Translations under genes and position numbers: made by a program | Source: Norana najaformis | Taxonomy: Eukaryota; Annelida; Clitellata; Crassiclitellata; Hormogastridae | Assembly: GCA_964023275.1 (NCBI GenBank) | Contig: OZ029921.1 | Location: 31,808,230 to 31,872,229 of the forward strand | Reading direction: 5' to 3' | DNA: 64,000 bases | The notes under the pieces: generated by a model | What the model saw: only the letters and a program-made list of their open reading frames with translations | Told to the model about the DNA's origin: nothing | The model's database searches: none | Part shown: positions 1 through 11,300 of the stretch, one piece after another | How positions within the stretch are numbered: the stretch's first letter is position 1 | How the letters are laid out: each line of letters begins with the position of its first letter

Positions 1-408
1 TGAAAAATGTTACACAGTTTGAAAACACTTGAGAATCACTTTGAAACGGTAGTAAATTTTTACCCTGTTGTATAAACGCTGAACTTTTTAAGATCTGTAT
101 TTAATATTGTAGCCCTAAGCAGAAGTTTTCGTGCTCATAATTTAACTGGGAAAACTTGCTAAAAAGGCGTCCTTTTGATGCCACTATGAAAGAGCAATAT
201 TATCGTAATATCAATACCACTGCATTTGTTTGCTTATAAATCTTAGAAATGTAATGCACTGAACATTTACACAGCACCTGGGTGTCATATGACGATTGTC
301 ATATGCATGGAGTAAGGTACATTGTAAAAGAAATTTTGCCTTTGTAATTAGTTTTAGACCTAATTCACTGTGAATTATTTGGTTAATGAACTGTTTTTGG
401 AATTACAG

Positions 409-529
409 ACTCCAGCATGATGAAGATCTCTCTAGCGAATGGAAAATTGGGAGTCAGTGGCTCATTGATCAGACTCAATCTGTAATTCAGTTGCTGTATG
501 GTGGCCCAATCAAGTTGCCAACATACTAA
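409..529 (+). CDS. Probable last coding exon of a plus-strand gene cut by the left edge (product not recognised)
   Basis: A clear acceptor (pyrimidine-rich stretch ending in TTACAG) precedes an open segment of 39 codons ending in TAA. It needs a phase-2 upstream exon. The encoded end is mixed and protein-like: it starts LQHDEDLSSEWKIG, contains QWLIDQT and ends in LLYGGPIKLPTY. I do not recognise the protein. The rest of the gene would lie to the left of the window. The stretch has a balanced mix of charged, aromatic and aliphatic residues, unlike the low-complexity open frames elsewhere. A second candidate last exon lies 460 bases further on, so this may be one of two alternative ends. Only homology or transcript data could settle it. 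Confidence 0.38.
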
Positions 530-988
530 ACTGCGACATTCAGGAGCCACAGCCCAAGTATGATGACAAATATTCTGTTATATGTTCATAAAACTAAACA
601 GGAAAACTGCAAAACTAAGGTTTTGTACTATTGGCCACTATTGAAACCCCAGAGGATTAGCACCAGTTTTTAAATTGTTCACAATTTTGGCAGCAAAGTT
701 TTCTTTTTCAGTAATATTACTAAATAATCAATTATTGCCTGTAAAAATGTGTCTTGTATATACATTGTCTTGTGCTTTTTGAACCAGATCAGTAAATAAT
801 TTTTCCATAATGGACTGGTTTTGTACCAAGTACGGCAATTCTTTGCTTTATGTTGACTCTAATTAATTAATGTTCTTTATATCGGTCATTTATCTTACTT
901 ACACTGTGTCACAAACAGATGATGGCACATTTTAATTGGCATTATGTTCTAACAGTCAAGCACGTTGTTTAATCATTTATTCTTCCAG

Positions 989-1080
989 CTCAATTTACAT
1001 GCGAGCTTGACATTAATGACATAGATGTAGCTTTCCTGAATGCATTTCCATTCTTGACAGAACAACCTGAACCTGTGTAA
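989..1080 (+). CDS. Possible alternative last exon followed by a poly(A) signal
   Basis: A TTCCAG acceptor is followed by two bases finishing a split codon, then 29 codons (TCELDINDIDVAFLNAFPF near the start, ending TEQPEPV) and TAA. An AATAAA lies 51 bases after the stop (1131-1136), the right spacing for a 3' end. The acceptor is phase 1, unlike the exon at 409-529, so the two could not both follow the same upstream exon in these frames. The segment is short enough to be open by chance. Family unknown. Confidence 0.25.
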
Positions 1081-1130
1081 AGGCCTGTTTGCCTATTCCT
1101 CCAGTATGCCTTCTATTTCTCTTCTCTGAA

Positions 1131-1136
1131 AATAAA
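1131..1136 (+). promoter_or_regulatory. Poly(A) signal AATAAA
   Basis: Canonical AATAAA at 1131-1136, downstream of both candidate last exons at the left edge. It is the best-placed cleavage signal for a plus-strand gene ending here. Confidence 0.35.
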
Positions 1137-1509
1137 CACAATTTAAACTGTAAGCTACAGCTTTGGGCAAAAAAGCTCAAACACAGTTGTCTTTTATTTC
1201 AGTGTTTTACATAAAATGTTCAGTAGTCAGTGTCTGACTATTGAACACTTTCTGTCTTAGAAAGTAGCAGCACAGTCATACAGCATCCTTTCCAAATGTG
1301 TAATGCTGTAATGACTGGTAACATGTTGTTATTGAAATAACCTCTTTGAAATAACTTACTTTTGTAAAGTACCTGTTAACCAATACATAGAATATGATGG
1401 CAAAATAGTAATCAGAAAGATAAACTATTACCGTTGACGAGTCTTTTGGCATTTTGCTTGAAACTTCCCTAATTCGATTCTACAATTAACCAGTAAGATT
1501 TCTCTTTAG

Positions 1510-2149
1510 CTGACGATGCTGGCAAATTAATTAAAGGAGTCAAAATCCTCAAGTTGGAATTATATCAAATGTGCAGAGACTGCAAGGAACTGGCATTAAA
1601 ATATGTCACAGGTGGCAGTTTTGTGACAGCTGTCAGAATCATAAATTTTTAATAATAAATTTGTGGAATTGAATTGTATACTGTGCTAGAAAACCTGGAA
1701 GCAGAGTTCTGTGAAAAGGGCAAACTGAGAGCCACTAAATCAGTTACAGTTAATTTTCTCAACCTTAGAAGCTGTGACAAACTTTAACACTTATTTGCAT
1801 TATGTAATTCAAACTAATTTGTACAGTATTTCTGCAAAAGAATAAATCTTATACCAGTTTATTTTCCAGTGTCTTGATTTGTTTTTCCATTTCTTCTCTG
1901 CTTCGTGTTTTGCTGCCCTAAAAGAACATACTGACCGCTGTGAAGCATGTTTAAATGGTAAGGTAAGCTAAGGTAATCGGTAATTTATTACATGCCTCTG
2001 TTGAGATCAGAGACATACTCCTGAAATTGAAGAATCATTCAGCTGCAAACATGACATCGTCAAATCAACGGTTGGACCTTTCCTTACATGACTCAGTAGC
2101 AAGTTCTCCCATTTCAAATGAAGCATTGGAGCTGAAACCTCAAGCATAG
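1510..2149 (+). other. Two further acceptor-preceded open segments (1510-1652 and 2043-2149)
   Basis: Segment 1510-1652 follows TTTAG, is phase 1 and reads DDAGKLIKGVKILKLELYQM before ending in TAA, with AATAAA two bases later. Segment 2043-2149 follows ATTCAG, is also phase 1, reads NMTSSNQRLDLSLHDSV and ends in TAG. Like the segment at 989-1080, both begin with CT. They may be alternative last exons of the left-edge gene or chance openings in AT-rich DNA. No family is recognised, so this is only a lead. Confidence 0.15.
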
Positions 2150-2552
2150 AAGTGAAAGGCAGAGGAATTAGCAAACTACTACAATGTAAACTTTCTTTTA
2201 CTTCTTAAAGTGTATGTGTAAATTAAATACGGTAAGAAAATAGGTGACACTAAATAGCAATTTCACCATAAGATTCAGAATACCAGTAGTGTAACTACTT
2301 GCTCAAACATTGTGTGTTCTTGTTCATTTACCTAATAAAAAAGTAAAACCACATCAGTATAATAAAAAAAATTAACTTCAGGATGCCTAGCAATACATGG
2401 GAAATATAAAAAGCTTCAAAAAGAAGCTATGAAGGTATAGAAGGCTTACATTCAATTCAATATGGAAAAGATTCACGTTAAAGTAGTTGATGTCAGTAAA
2501 GTTGATGGCATTTATGCAATTGCTTTGTGTATTATTAATCAGCAAGACTACT

Positions 2553-2640
2553 TTAGCGTGGGTGGGTGATGCATAAGGCGTCAATTGATGAAGCACCAAA
2601 ACCAAGCAGTAATTAGGTCAGGTTATGTCAACAACCACAC
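2553..2640 (-). mobile_element. CR1-like LINE, 3' end fragment
   Basis: Read on the minus strand, this stretch carries the signature of the LINE 3' untranslated end seen in longer form at 38010-38320: a TTTTGGTGC block, then CATCAATTGACGCC, then TTATGCAT. It is a short, diverged, 5'-truncated copy. No coding part is left. Confidence 0.5.
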
Positions 2641-5169
2641 TGGTTTGTGGTAAGAAGGCATGTTACGGCTGCTATATCCGGTTTATTAAACTGAGTCCTA
2701 CCTTAGGTTGCCCTGCTTTGGAACCTGCTCCCTGGTGCCCTATGACTTCCACAAACAACACTCCATCTTGAAAGTGCTCGAGCAACTGCAGGAAAAAATT
2801 AGAGACAAGTGTTTCTTACATTCTGAACCGTTTAACAGTTCATATCAAACAGACGAAGCCACAGACTTCTTGAATCCAAGCAGAAGTATATCGTCTGTGA
2901 TATCAAATTTTGACGAATAATCGTATAATTGCTATTTCTGCACATAAACTTGAGTCCATCATGCTTTCTTCTGTGGCGGACCATCTCCCTGGAACAATCT
3001 TCCCTTTGCATTATGTGTACTGTTTCAATTAGCCTGCTCAGCATATATTTTTTACCTATGTTAGTTACTTCAGTTTAAATCAGTTACACAGTCATGTGTG
3101 CAGCACTTTCCTGAGGTTCTTGGAAGCTGCTATACAAGTCTACATACCTGCATACTTACATACATTCAATCGCTTTAAAAACAAGAAGTACCACCACTTC
3201 AATAGTTAACTGAGTACCAACTCTTCAATGGTTACTTGAAATGCTTCAAAAGAGCATGCCAGGGTTGAACAAGGTGTACCAACCTTTCCATGATTTGATG
3301 AAGCTTAGTACAGTTTCAAATGTTTAACGACTCACTGTACGAGGGTGCAGTGAACTGTTCTGGTATTGTGCAAGACTCGTGCATTTTGCTGTTGCAGTTA
3401 CCTTATGATCAACCTTGCTGATCTTGATCAATCTTTCGTGGTTGTATCGGGGATTTGTTCCCTCCCTCATCTCAGTCTCCGTGTATTTTCGTTCCCCATA
3501 AAATCTGTATCGACAGCGAGTCTAAATTCAGAAGCATTCAAAAACAAGAAAGTAGAGGCTCTACTGTTAAGGTGCCACCAACATATTCTTAAGTGTTTGG
3601 GCAGAATAAACACGGCCAGATGTCACAAGAGTCACCCAAATGTGGTCAAGGGAGGTGATGCCCAATGTAAACATCTTCATCTAAATTTCGCACATAGTTA
3701 TTTCTGTACAGTCTGTGTCTTAAACACCAATTTCAGTCAGACGGCAGACAATCTGTACTCTGTGGGATCCAGTTAGAGTACCTTTGCCGAGGTGGCAGTA
3801 TCAAAATGCCCCACCCATAGCACAGCCAGCTGTGCAGGGTAGCCTAATTTAGGCCACACTAGGCCTACTTCGTTGAAATTAAGACGTCTGAAAGGAGATG
3901 AGGGGAGTAAAGCCAAACAGACAAGGGAAGGGAGAGGTGCAAAGCTGGTAATTTTGGGGGACGTCCCTTATGGATGACCCTTATGGTGATATATAAATTG
4001 TTTTTCCTAATTGCATTACAAATTAAACTTAATTTTGATCAGTATTTACAGAATCATCGAGTGAAAGTGCAAACGAGAACTGTGAATAGACTTGGCTTAC
4101 CCTGATGAACCTCTCCGGCAGATTAAAGGCATTGCAAATTCGAATCTTAAATGCTGCTGGTTTTCCCACCTAATTGCATAAAATTCAAGAACTGGATTAA
4201 TTTACTAAATCAAATAGCATCTTAATTTAAAAATATATTCATCTGATTTAAAATTTTAAACCTCGCTTTATTTGCCTCAATTTTCCCCATATTCCTTGCC
4301 GTTTGAGTTAGATATCTTTTTAAAAAATGTACAAGTAATATGACTTGAGTTACCATACAGACTTGCAATATAACGTAACATACAGAGCGCATTCAAGACC
4401 ACTTGCCTAGACTTTCCTTAAATAAAAGACAAACATGGGAGTCACATATAAGATTATATAAGTTAATTTGCTGATATTTAGTCATAAGTGCAGATCGTAA
4501 TGAAAAACAGGACATTGTCTGACAAAGAATGGCAAGTCTTGCGGAACATACAGGTGCTCAAACACTCGGCACTGAGGTCAAAGACTACAGCATCGCTACT
4601 TAGTTTATGTCACGCCCGACTACCAAATTAGTTGTTCCACGTGCAGCCTATAGCGGGCCTTCAGAGGCACAGTTTGGGCCAATGAATGTTGCTGTTGGAG
4701 ACGAAACCCTTGCTAATGTTTCCAGTCCACAACTAGTAAGATTAGACTTTTTAATGAGATGCTGGATTTCGCTTGAAATTCCACCTTGATTAAAACAAGC
4801 TTGCATTACAATGAATTTGTGTTATTAAACCAAACGAAAATGAGATTTATGCCCATGCCTCATCATGTCAGAATTCATCAAACTTGCGGTATAATATTGA
4901 GTTACACTAGATGTGACGTGGTTGCTGATTCTTTAACGGGACACAATTGGTCAGCGTGCATAAGCCATGCCTTCCAAACCCCAGGCGCATGCAGCACAGA
5001 CATATACGAGCAATGCAATTGGCAATGCGTACTAAGACGCTGGAGTAGAGACCATCTCAATATCTGAATACCGATTAGCTGTAGATGTGTAGATCCAGCA
5101 GCATAATATAATAAAATTTACTATAAAGTATACTGTCGTTATACAGCAAAACGATACAGATTCAATATG
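2641..5169. other. Intergenic stretch, no supported gene
   Basis: This stretch has several open frames (plus-strand 2708-2920 and 3366-3776 are the longest) but no family I recognise and no convincing exon structure. The first follows a CTTAG acceptor and ends in VISNFDE, so it could be an exon, but support is weak. On the minus strand I looked for the missing kinesin tail exons and found no clear one. An AATAAA on the minus strand (4267-4272 as TTTATT) could serve the kinesin gene. Confidence 0.4.
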
Positions 5170-5340
5170 ACATGGTAGCCAATAGGTGTGAGCACTCGCC
5201 TTTAACGTGGAGTGTGCAGTTCAAGTCTCCCCGAGACGGTTACAGTAAGGGACCTTGAGCAAGTACATCATGCACACCTGCTCAGTACCATCGCTTGATA
5301 CGTTGTTACTAGATAGTGGCGCTAAATAAATACATAAAAT
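5170..5340 (+). mobile_element. tRNA-derived SINE copy
   Basis: The head is tRNA-like, with a box-B-like GCAGTTCAAGTCTCC. A body follows with GACCTTGAGCAAG, CCATCGCTTGAT and the 3' end GTGGCGCTAAATAAATAC. The same layout occurs at about 24912 and, inverted, at 16400 and 21425. It lies just downstream of the last kinesin exon. Confidence 0.65.
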
Positions 5341-5358
5341 ATAATGTTACGATTGCAC

Positions 5359-8300
5359 TTATACAGAAGTGATGAGCTTTAGTGTGGATACCAAATCAAC
5401 GGGTTCCTTGACAGCCAGTTTGTCGGTTTCTTGGCCGTTCTGGTCACAGGGAATGAGATCGATCTTAAGAAAGCCACACTGCTTTGCCCTGTAGTTCATG
5501 ATATTTAAGGGCTCCTCGTCAAACCTCAGCATATACGCGAGAAAGGTCAAGGGCAGGGAGGCCACTCCCACCGTCACATCCAGATCCGATGGTTCCCAGA
5601 ACGGATCCTCTTCCTAGAAGAAAATTCATCCAACAGGTTATGGTTGAAACAGATGTAAGAAAGCAAAGTCAAAAATCACTCATGGACATAATGGATATAA
5701 CAAGATACATCGTAGCAAAGTATTGGTAAGAAAAGTAACTCATGACAAAATCCTGGTAGTTGTAACAAATTGTAAACTGTGGCAAACAGGAAAAACTAGA
5801 ACAGAAGTAACAGACTTTAATGTAAACTGTATCAACAATAATTTAGTAATTTACATACTTCATTTACATAGTTTTTCTGCAAGAAAAACTTCACAAATTT
5901 GCCAAATAAGATACAGTGCAGTTCCATTTACATGCGACCTGTTTTCATGAAAACCCGCCTGCCATGCGTTTGCAACATGTATTCCATTGCTACCTATTTA
6001 AGGCACATTAACATTTAATACAGGAACTTACGATGTAGAGCTACATGGCAAAATGTTTTTAAAATCAATACATGTACTGCACTAGCTAATGTTCAGTCTC
6101 ATCATCATTTTAGTCAGCCTGTATCAGCTGTACACAGTTGTCTGAATATACTGCCTCCCAATGACAGCCCACAACAGGACTGCACTGTATAATGTTACTG
6201 AGATACAATACCATACAAATACATATGTAATGCACTATGTGGGTGGCTGCTTGGTGCTGTTTATATGACACCAATCAGTTAGTACTTGGACAGGTGGCCA
6301 TCTGTTATAAACCACAGTACCTGGTGCACACTCAGCCCTCCATTCTGTATTGGTCAGTAAATGAGTTCCAACAGAAGTAGGGAGGTTTTAGAATGGGTCC
6401 TATCATAGCTGCATTCATGTTTCTGCCTCAGTCAAATGATTCATCTACCTCAGTTCTGAGAAGCTTTTATGAAGAAAGGTAAACAAGTCTGTTACCTTTA
6501 CCTTTTACCTGTAATGTGTAAAGTTATTTTCCCTATGTAGTTCAGCAAACCATTGACCAAAGAATGCACTTTAGTACCTGCGACATATCTGGAACTCTTC
6601 CAAGTTCCTCGTAGTTTTGATACACTTCCTGCATGTAACTGTATCGTACCAGGAACTTTGTTTTATTCCACAGATACTCATTTCCTGTGTTTTCGTCAGT
6701 CACCCTAACACACAACTGCCAAAGCAGATCATTATGGTATGATTCATCCGACATTAACACGATTACACATATTCAGAAATATTCAAAAGCAGAAAACATT
6801 TGTAACTTATGTTGTTATGTATAATGTATTTGTAATTTTGTGTAAGTTGATGAATCAATAAATGCAATCAATCACTGAATCAATTTGGACATCAGTATGT
6901 ATGCATTTATGTATATATATATGCATCTAGCATGTTTGCAAATAATATGTATGTGTCTACATCTGACTGTCTTGGATCTCAACCTGGAACTGAATACTTC
7001 TTGCCTATCGATTTTGTTTTGACTGAGCGCCTGTGAATAAGCCAGTTTGCACGACTTAGCTTTCGTTGGGTGCTGTAGAAATCTCAAGATTATGATATGT
7101 ATGTAGTGTATAAACGCATGTATGTACCAAGACACATTAAGACACAGAGCCTTTTAACCCACTGACCTGCCGCCACATTTATTACCCCCATGCTAAGCAA
7201 TTTTGAAATAGTGGTTGAAATTAAATATTTTTTCAGCGGTCACATTTCATCTAAGAAATTCAGAGAAATGTGAAACAAAATCATTTTGACTGCATAATGT
7301 CTTATCTTGAGCTCATAATCATTGTTTTAGTGTTGATCCTCAAAGTCGAAATGACAAATATCAAATATTTTATATTCTGCTGAAACACTGCACAATCATA
7401 TGCAAAATAAGTGTTCAGAAGCCCAAGTGGTACAACTGTTCAAAGCAGGGAATGACCCATAGTGCTGGTCCTGACATGTAACTTTTGCAAAGTAACAATC
7501 TTTTTTCGAAATTTAAATTCTTGTGGCAGACATTTCTTGGTTGAAGCAGCCTTCTGCTCACCAATTTTTTACAATATGTAGATATTCATCATGGTCAGGT
7601 CCAGTAAATTAAGTACAGCCTACTTACACTGCTTAAACACTCGAGCGAGCTGTAGTACACTGTAAGCTGATCTGAGATGAAATCTGCTCAAGTAATTGCT
7701 ATAGTACAGGACAGAGTCTGCTATGGAACACCACATGCTCAAATTCTTTTTGTTATGTGCGAGAAGGTGCCAGCTATCTGGCGTTTATTACACGTACCCC
7801 AGTTTATGTGTGGCAACCCATGTAATGAGGGATAAGATAACTCGTCCTCTGGTCCTAACAAACTGCAAAGCAGGACGAGACACCTTGTCCTCGGCAGTCA
7901 ATGCATGCTCTCCAGCCCCAAACATCACCCACCATAGCTGCCACGCTGTCTCTCTTCCTGACTCTTGGATCTTGACCCGGAACCGAACCCTTTTGCCTAT
8001 CGATTTTGTTTTGACTAAGCACCTGTGAATAACCTGGTCCCCACGGCGTGGCTTTCGTTGGGCGCTGCAGAAATTTTGGGATTACGATTACGATGAATTA
8101 AGTACCTTTTAACTTGTTATTAAATACCTCTGTTCTGCCGTAGTCCAGTCCTTGCATCGCGGGCGACAACAGAAGTATATAGAACTGCATATCTTTCTCC
8201 ATATCATTTGCCATGGCTGTCACATTTTGTACCACGGGCAGCATGTTCATGACTTCAGTATGAAGCAAGCTATCATCTGAAAATAGGTTTCATCAGTCTT

Positions 8301-11300
8301 GTCGCCATCACTGTTGTCGCCATCACTGTCATCGTCAACACTATCATCATTGCAATGTGCTCGTTATTATCCTTTGTGTAATTGCCACTGTCATTACCTG
8401 AGACCAGGTAGAGTTAAACTCTCACTATAACTGTCTTAATCACCATCATTTTTGACATCAGCAGCCACTTCAACAAAGCAAAACAGTCACAGAATAAACT
8501 TAAAGCATTTTTTAATGAAAAACAATTTTAAAACATTGTTGGAATGGTTGTCATTGTTGTTGTTAGTGTTTGTGTGTGAAGCGAGAATATGTGCAGCTCC
8601 TACCGTCTTTTATTTCAATTCCAGAGTGTTTGACAATCTCTTCCATTGCATCTTCATAGCTGAATTCCCTCAGCTTTGCCTTATCCAACGTCTTTGCCTG
8701 CACTGGATTGCAGAAAATGTACAGGTTGTTGGATCCAAACCGAATTCTATAAACAATTTGTTACAGCCAATCATTGTCCAACCAGCACAGAAGTTAATCA
8801 GTTAATCACTAAAACAATCAGTTATCATGTAAATAAATTAGTAAATCAGGAAGCCAATTTGTTCATTAATCAACTGTAAGCTCAGCTTCAAATCCATAAT
8901 TTTCGTTTAAAATTTGCCAGTTTTTTCAGTTACCTGTCGTTGTGATTCAATTGGACTTGTTTTGCTATTGATCTTCCATTGTGTAGAACTGCCCCATATT
9001 TTGGAATGAGGAAAACTTCGCCTTTGTTCATGTTGTCAATCACGGCATGCACACTTACAATTCCAGGTCCTCTCAAAAGTATGTCCACTTGTACTTCTTT
9101 TCCATTTCCGATTGTTGTCACTTGGCCTATAGACAAATATTCCCATCTTCCTGGAACAATCTTCAAAAACTGAAAAGCTGATATTCACCACCACAGACAG
9201 TTCAAGAAACATTTTCAGCTTATCTTAAGTCATACCTCTTTATATCTTTCAACAGTGCCTCAAATAGATCCTAACAGGTGCTACTTAAACAACCAGTCCC
9301 ACCATTTCACAGCAGCCATTCCAAACTACAAGGCTCTCTATGTCCTAGCACATCGTAATGTCTGTGACAACCGTCTTCACCGGGTCCAATGCTGGGCCAT
9401 TACCAGGCCGCTAGTTGCCAGGTATAATGCATCACAGCTACAAGCCAAATGAATGTGGCCGTCTGAGCTAATGATTTAAATTTAAATAGCACCCTTTAAG
9501 GATAAATTGCATGCAGCCACAATTCTACATGCCCTATATCTTATTAGAAGATTCGTCTTTATTGTTCCCTGCTAATGACTGAGGTCTTTATTGCACTGGT
9601 TCACAATGGAGTAGGTTGAATATGGGCATCACATAAACTTCACCACTGGACTGTCATTTTCATAAGCTCATTTGTACGAGTTCTACCCCTTCCATTTCTG
9701 CATAATCTTTCTTCAAGTATATTATTTTGCATTAAAGAACATTCACTAGTATGACAACACATCGCAAACAGATGAAGTGCAGATAACAACAACAATAATA
9801 ATCTTTCACTCATCTAGTAAACTTATCCACCTTTCAGTTGTCATCCTAAATAATGATACATCAAGGTATAAATCACTTATACTAAAAATAGCAATATATT
9901 TTAAAGGAACATCTACAGTATTTGCTTGAATCAGCCACATTTTAAATTTCTACAAAGTTCACTTGAATCAGGCACATTATCAGCCCCTCTCTGATAGCAT
10001 TTTAAGAGTCTTACTGTAAGGACATAGGTAATAAAGTTTTCCGTTGAGTGCGGGATCTTCGTTGAGATTACTAAGGTGAGGAATTCTTTTCTGAGCTTCT
10101 TGCTCCTCTCGTTCTTTGGCTGCCCTTTCCTGTCAAATTCAGTTTTAAGACAATTCCAGTGTTAGTCGGAACTTCTAACAAATTCTCCGTAGACAACTAT
10201 CTACCACTTTGGAGTCACAACTCTGAAGCCCAGCCAACAGCAGTCCCAGACGGACCCCATACGGCTATGCTGGCAGGGTGTTTATTTTCTTTATTTATAA
10301 TTTTGTATAGCGCCGATCATTTCTCCAGACCTCATCATCTGAGACCATTTCGGTGGTGAATTAATAACATGTCGTATGCCTGCCCCAAACTTGGCAAACT
10401 GACACTGCCAACTGGTAATAACTGTTTTATCATATTCCTCAACACCCCACTACTTCTTCACCCTTCCAAAACTCTAACTTCTGGAGCAATTGTTGGAAAT
10501 AGCAACTCTGCAGTGAATGTCGCATTGGAGAATAGATCTTGTATACCCAGTAACAAGGTCACGAAAAGGGATTTAAGAGGAACACTTTAAGCAGTATGTC
10601 ATGAAAATTTCACTTTGATCTCCATCAGTGACTTAAAAGCGTGAGACCTGTCAATTTTTGAATCTTAATATTCCAGTATTTTTTCCAATTTCATAAGGCT
10701 ATATTCAAAATTATTAAATCAACTTAGCACAGGTTTCATCATCATAACAGTCTATCATAGTCCATAATCATCATCACAATCATCACCACCATCATGAAGC
10801 ACAAGAAACATCTTCAGTATACCTTAAGTCACAACTTTTTAGAACTGTTTGACAGCCACGTTTCAGCAGCTTTTTCAGGTTCTCAAAATGTGGTATATAA
10901 ATGTTCAGATATACAATACACACATACAAGGATACATGGATAATTTTAATCTTAGTATTCTAGTAATGACCAAATTGCTGGCATTACCTCCATCTCTCGT
11001 CTAGCCTCTGCCAGTCTCTTTTCTAAAGCCGATTCCATGTCTTTCATTTGCTCCTTGTAACGTCGAATCTACACAAACATGGGTTAAAATCAACAAGTAT
11101 AAATAAATGCAGAGTCAATGAAAATTCCCTATCATGCCAATATTAATTTTCTTTACCCATTTGGCTGTTTAATTCACAGCTGACCAGTAAACTCAAGTTG
11201 AACAGTATGTGTGGCATGATATATAGTGTAAAACAGGAATGTAAAATGGTAACATAAAATAGTAATGTAAGATGGTAACGTAAAATAGTAATGTGGAGTT

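Noticed and set aside
3366-3776. 136-codon frame in the left intergenic stretch
   Set aside because: Cys/His/Leu-rich with no motif and no splice or family support; likely chance.
7723-8028. 101-codon frame ending LTKHL
   Set aside because: Its second half is the S2 repeat; the same peptide piece recurs in other S2 copies in different contexts, so it is repeat DNA.
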